A program made the translations under genes and the position numbers. DNA of 23,558 bases from CAZGQY01 sp964528035 (lineage in GTDB: Bacteria > Pseudomonadota > Gammaproteobacteria > Methylococcales > UBA1147): positions 1 through 23,558 of the forward strand of contig CAZGQY010000046.1 in assembly GCA_964528035.1 (NCBI GenBank), written 5' to 3'. Of the stretch, positions 22,584-23,558 are shown piece by piece (positions within the stretch are counted from its first letter, which is position 1; each line of letters opens with the position of its first letter). The notes beneath the pieces were generated by a model that made no database searches, was not told the DNA's origin, and was given only the letters and a program-made list of their open reading frames with translations.

Positions 22584-22745
22584 GGAGCGAGGTTTTAATA
22601 ATATGGGAAAGATTGACGCAGGATTATTGTTTGTCTTCAAGGCGTAGTAACAGGCGCATAGCAGGGCTACGCAACTGTTGCTACAACGCAGAAGACGGAC
22701 AATAAGACAAGTCAAGATTCGTATATTATTGAATCCTCGCTCCTA
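22581..22745. repeat. 165-base nested long-hairpin element
   Basis: The whole segment folds back on itself. Outer arms: AGGAGCGAGG...AATAATAT...GATTGAC (22583-22617) against GTCAAGATTCGTATATTATT and CCTCGCTCCT (22711-22743). Inner arms: TTATTGTTTGTCTTC and TAGTAACAG (22624-22652) against CTGTTGCTACAACGCAGAAG and ACGGACAATAA. The tip is TAGC/GCTA. The stop codon of the PIN remnant is the first base triplet of the left arm. The tip sequence resembles widely dispersed repeats I recall from other gammaproteobacteria (TTGCGTAGCCCTGCTATGCG), a memory and not a search result. Confidence 0.75.
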
Positions 22746-22870
22746 AGGATTGAACTCAGTTGCTGTCGTAGTCAGTCGACTGGAATGGTAGTCAATCAGC
22801 CTGTGAAAGTCCGGTCTTTGTTTCGTGAAAAGGAAAGAAGTCGGCGAAAGCAAGGGTGCCTAAAGAAATT
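22746..22870 (+). other. Possible 5' fragment of a group II intron
   Basis: A noncoding stretch with GTCGGCGAAAGCAAGGGTG (about 22840-22858) and CCTGTGAAAGTCCGGTC (about 22800-22816), phrases that resemble domain I of bacterial group II introns as I remember them. A perfect palindrome, CAGTCGACTG, lies at 22773-22782. No reverse transcriptase frame and no domain V are visible, so at most it is a truncated piece. The following 75 bases, up to 22947, are AT-rich and unassigned. Confidence 0.3.
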
Positions 22871-22947
22871 CTAAGTAGTCAATATTTGTGAATTTGGATA
22901 AGGATATGAGTCCAAAAATAGTATTTCATATAGATAAAGAGGCTTGA

Positions 22948-23217
22948 CCCTTTAGTCTTGACGATTGGGGACTGGAAAAAATGAACCTGAGTCAGCGCAA
23001 CGACCTGCTGACAATTATGGATGATCGCCATGGTTCTAAATCCACATTAGTAACCAGTCAACTACCCACAACACGATGGCATAAAACCATCGGCGATGCG
23101 ACTCTGGCTGATGCCATTCTTGATCGATTATTACACAATAGTCACAAACTAAAACTGAAAGGGGAGTCAATGAGGAAGGTGATGAGCAAATTTACTGAAT
23201 CCGATCACTCAGAGTGA
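22948..23217 (+). pseudogene. istB: IS21-family IstB, C-terminal fragment
   Basis: The frame opens after a stop at 22945 and reads FSLDDWGLEKMNLSQRNDLL then TIMDDRHGSKSTLVTSQLPT, TRWHKTIGDATLADAILDRL and LHNSHKLKLKGESMRK. This is the Walker B and C-terminal half of IstB, the AAA+ helper ATPase of IS21 transposition. The N-terminal half with Walker A and the whole istA gene are missing. About 89 codons remain of a protein usually near 250. It is nonfunctional. Confidence 0.85.
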
Positions 23218-23249
23218 TATTATGACGGTCTGCGCGCTGGGCTGCTTAA

Positions 23250-23295
23250 GTGATCGGATAAAACCAGAATGGGTGATCGGAATGGCCAGAATACC
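23250..23295 (+). repeat. Direct repeats at the IS21 right end
   Basis: GTGATCGGA occurs at 23250-23258 and again at 23273-23281, each followed by a CCAGAAT word, with a 23-base period. IS21 elements carry several such repeats at their ends as transposase binding sites. The position just downstream of the istB fragment fits the element's right end; the exact terminus is not clear. Confidence 0.45.
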
Positions 23296-23342
23296 CACCA
23301 GATACGCCGCTCTTTTTCAACTGCTTAATCACCAGTTTCTAA

Positions 23343-23510
23343 TATATCTCTATCGACATCGAACACCGCCCTCACTGCGGAGGCGAATTGAAAATCATCG
23401 CTGCCATCCAGGAACGCAGGGTCATTGCCAGGATTCTTGACCATCTTGGCCTGCTCATCAGCCCTCTGCGCTTAACCCATCTTTCGATTCCAGTGACAAC
23501 AATGCTATAA
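23343..23510 (+). pseudogene. IS91-type transposase C-terminal fragment
   Basis: After an in-frame stop at 23340, the codons read HRPHCGGELKIIAAIQERRV then IARILDHLGL, ending at a stop at 23508. PHCGGELKIIAAI...V..IL.HLGL is the C-terminal zinc-finger tail of a second IS91-like subgroup, different from the copy at 1822-2299 (CRECGAQMKIIK). The catalytic part is missing. It lies behind the IS21 remnant, so insertions have been layered here. Confidence 0.65.
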
Positions 23511-23558
23511 AAAACAGAAGGATAGAATTTATCAAAGTGGTCTTATGGCACTACAGAT

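Overview
The window reads as a chromosomal segment of a gammaproteobacterium. The main evidence is the divergent yggS/pilT pair and a complete System I cytochrome c maturation set, ccmABCDEFGHI, in the usual order and packed with 1-4 base overlaps. A marine or environmental lifestyle is a guess. I see no tRNA, rRNA or CRISPR array.

Layout. (1) 1-3576 is an accessory, mobile-element-rich left flank. It holds fragments of GGGGTCA-bordered repeat DNA, a pRiA4b ORF-3-like gene, a small secreted six-cysteine protein, a heavily deleted IS91-type element (integrase head fused to transposase pieces), an attC-like integron recombination site, and an intact RelB/DinJ-YafQ toxin-antitoxin pair just downstream of that site. 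(2) 3577-11054 is one co-directional block. It encodes a doubly membrane-anchored multicopper oxidase, a membrane-anchored cupredoxin that overlaps it, and a Gld-type ABC transporter (ATPase, a 971-residue permease-GldG fusion, and a DUF4340 protein). (3) 11078-18423 is ccmA-ccmI, which attaches heme to periplasmic c-type cytochromes. Block 2 runs straight into block 3, so a shared job in exporting, loading or using copper and heme electron-transfer proteins is plausible, but this is inference from context. (4) 18424-20256 is a second accessory patch: a relic of an integron-type integrase N-terminus on the minus strand, two plus-strand genes (a membrane-anchored hypothetical and a DUF7079-like protein), and a degenerate attC-like site next to a copy of a module of about 115 nt that also abuts the attC-like site at 2561. 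(5) 20257-22216 is yggS (minus) and pilT (plus). (6) 22217-23558 is debris: a PIN toxin lacking its 5' end, a 165-nt long-hairpin element, a possible group II intron fragment, and 3' fragments of an IS21 istB and an IS91-type transposase. pilU, the usual partner of pilT, is not present.

The most unusual structure is a pair of intergenic hairpin elements, at 5994-6086 and 13893-13994. They share a 51-nt core (45 of 51 identical) but have completely different flanking arms, each self-complementary over 21-26 bp. One sits between the cupredoxin and ABC genes, the other between ccmE and ccmF. A second theme is a set of scattered integron pieces (an attC-like site, an integrase relic and a shared flank module) on both sides of the respiratory block.
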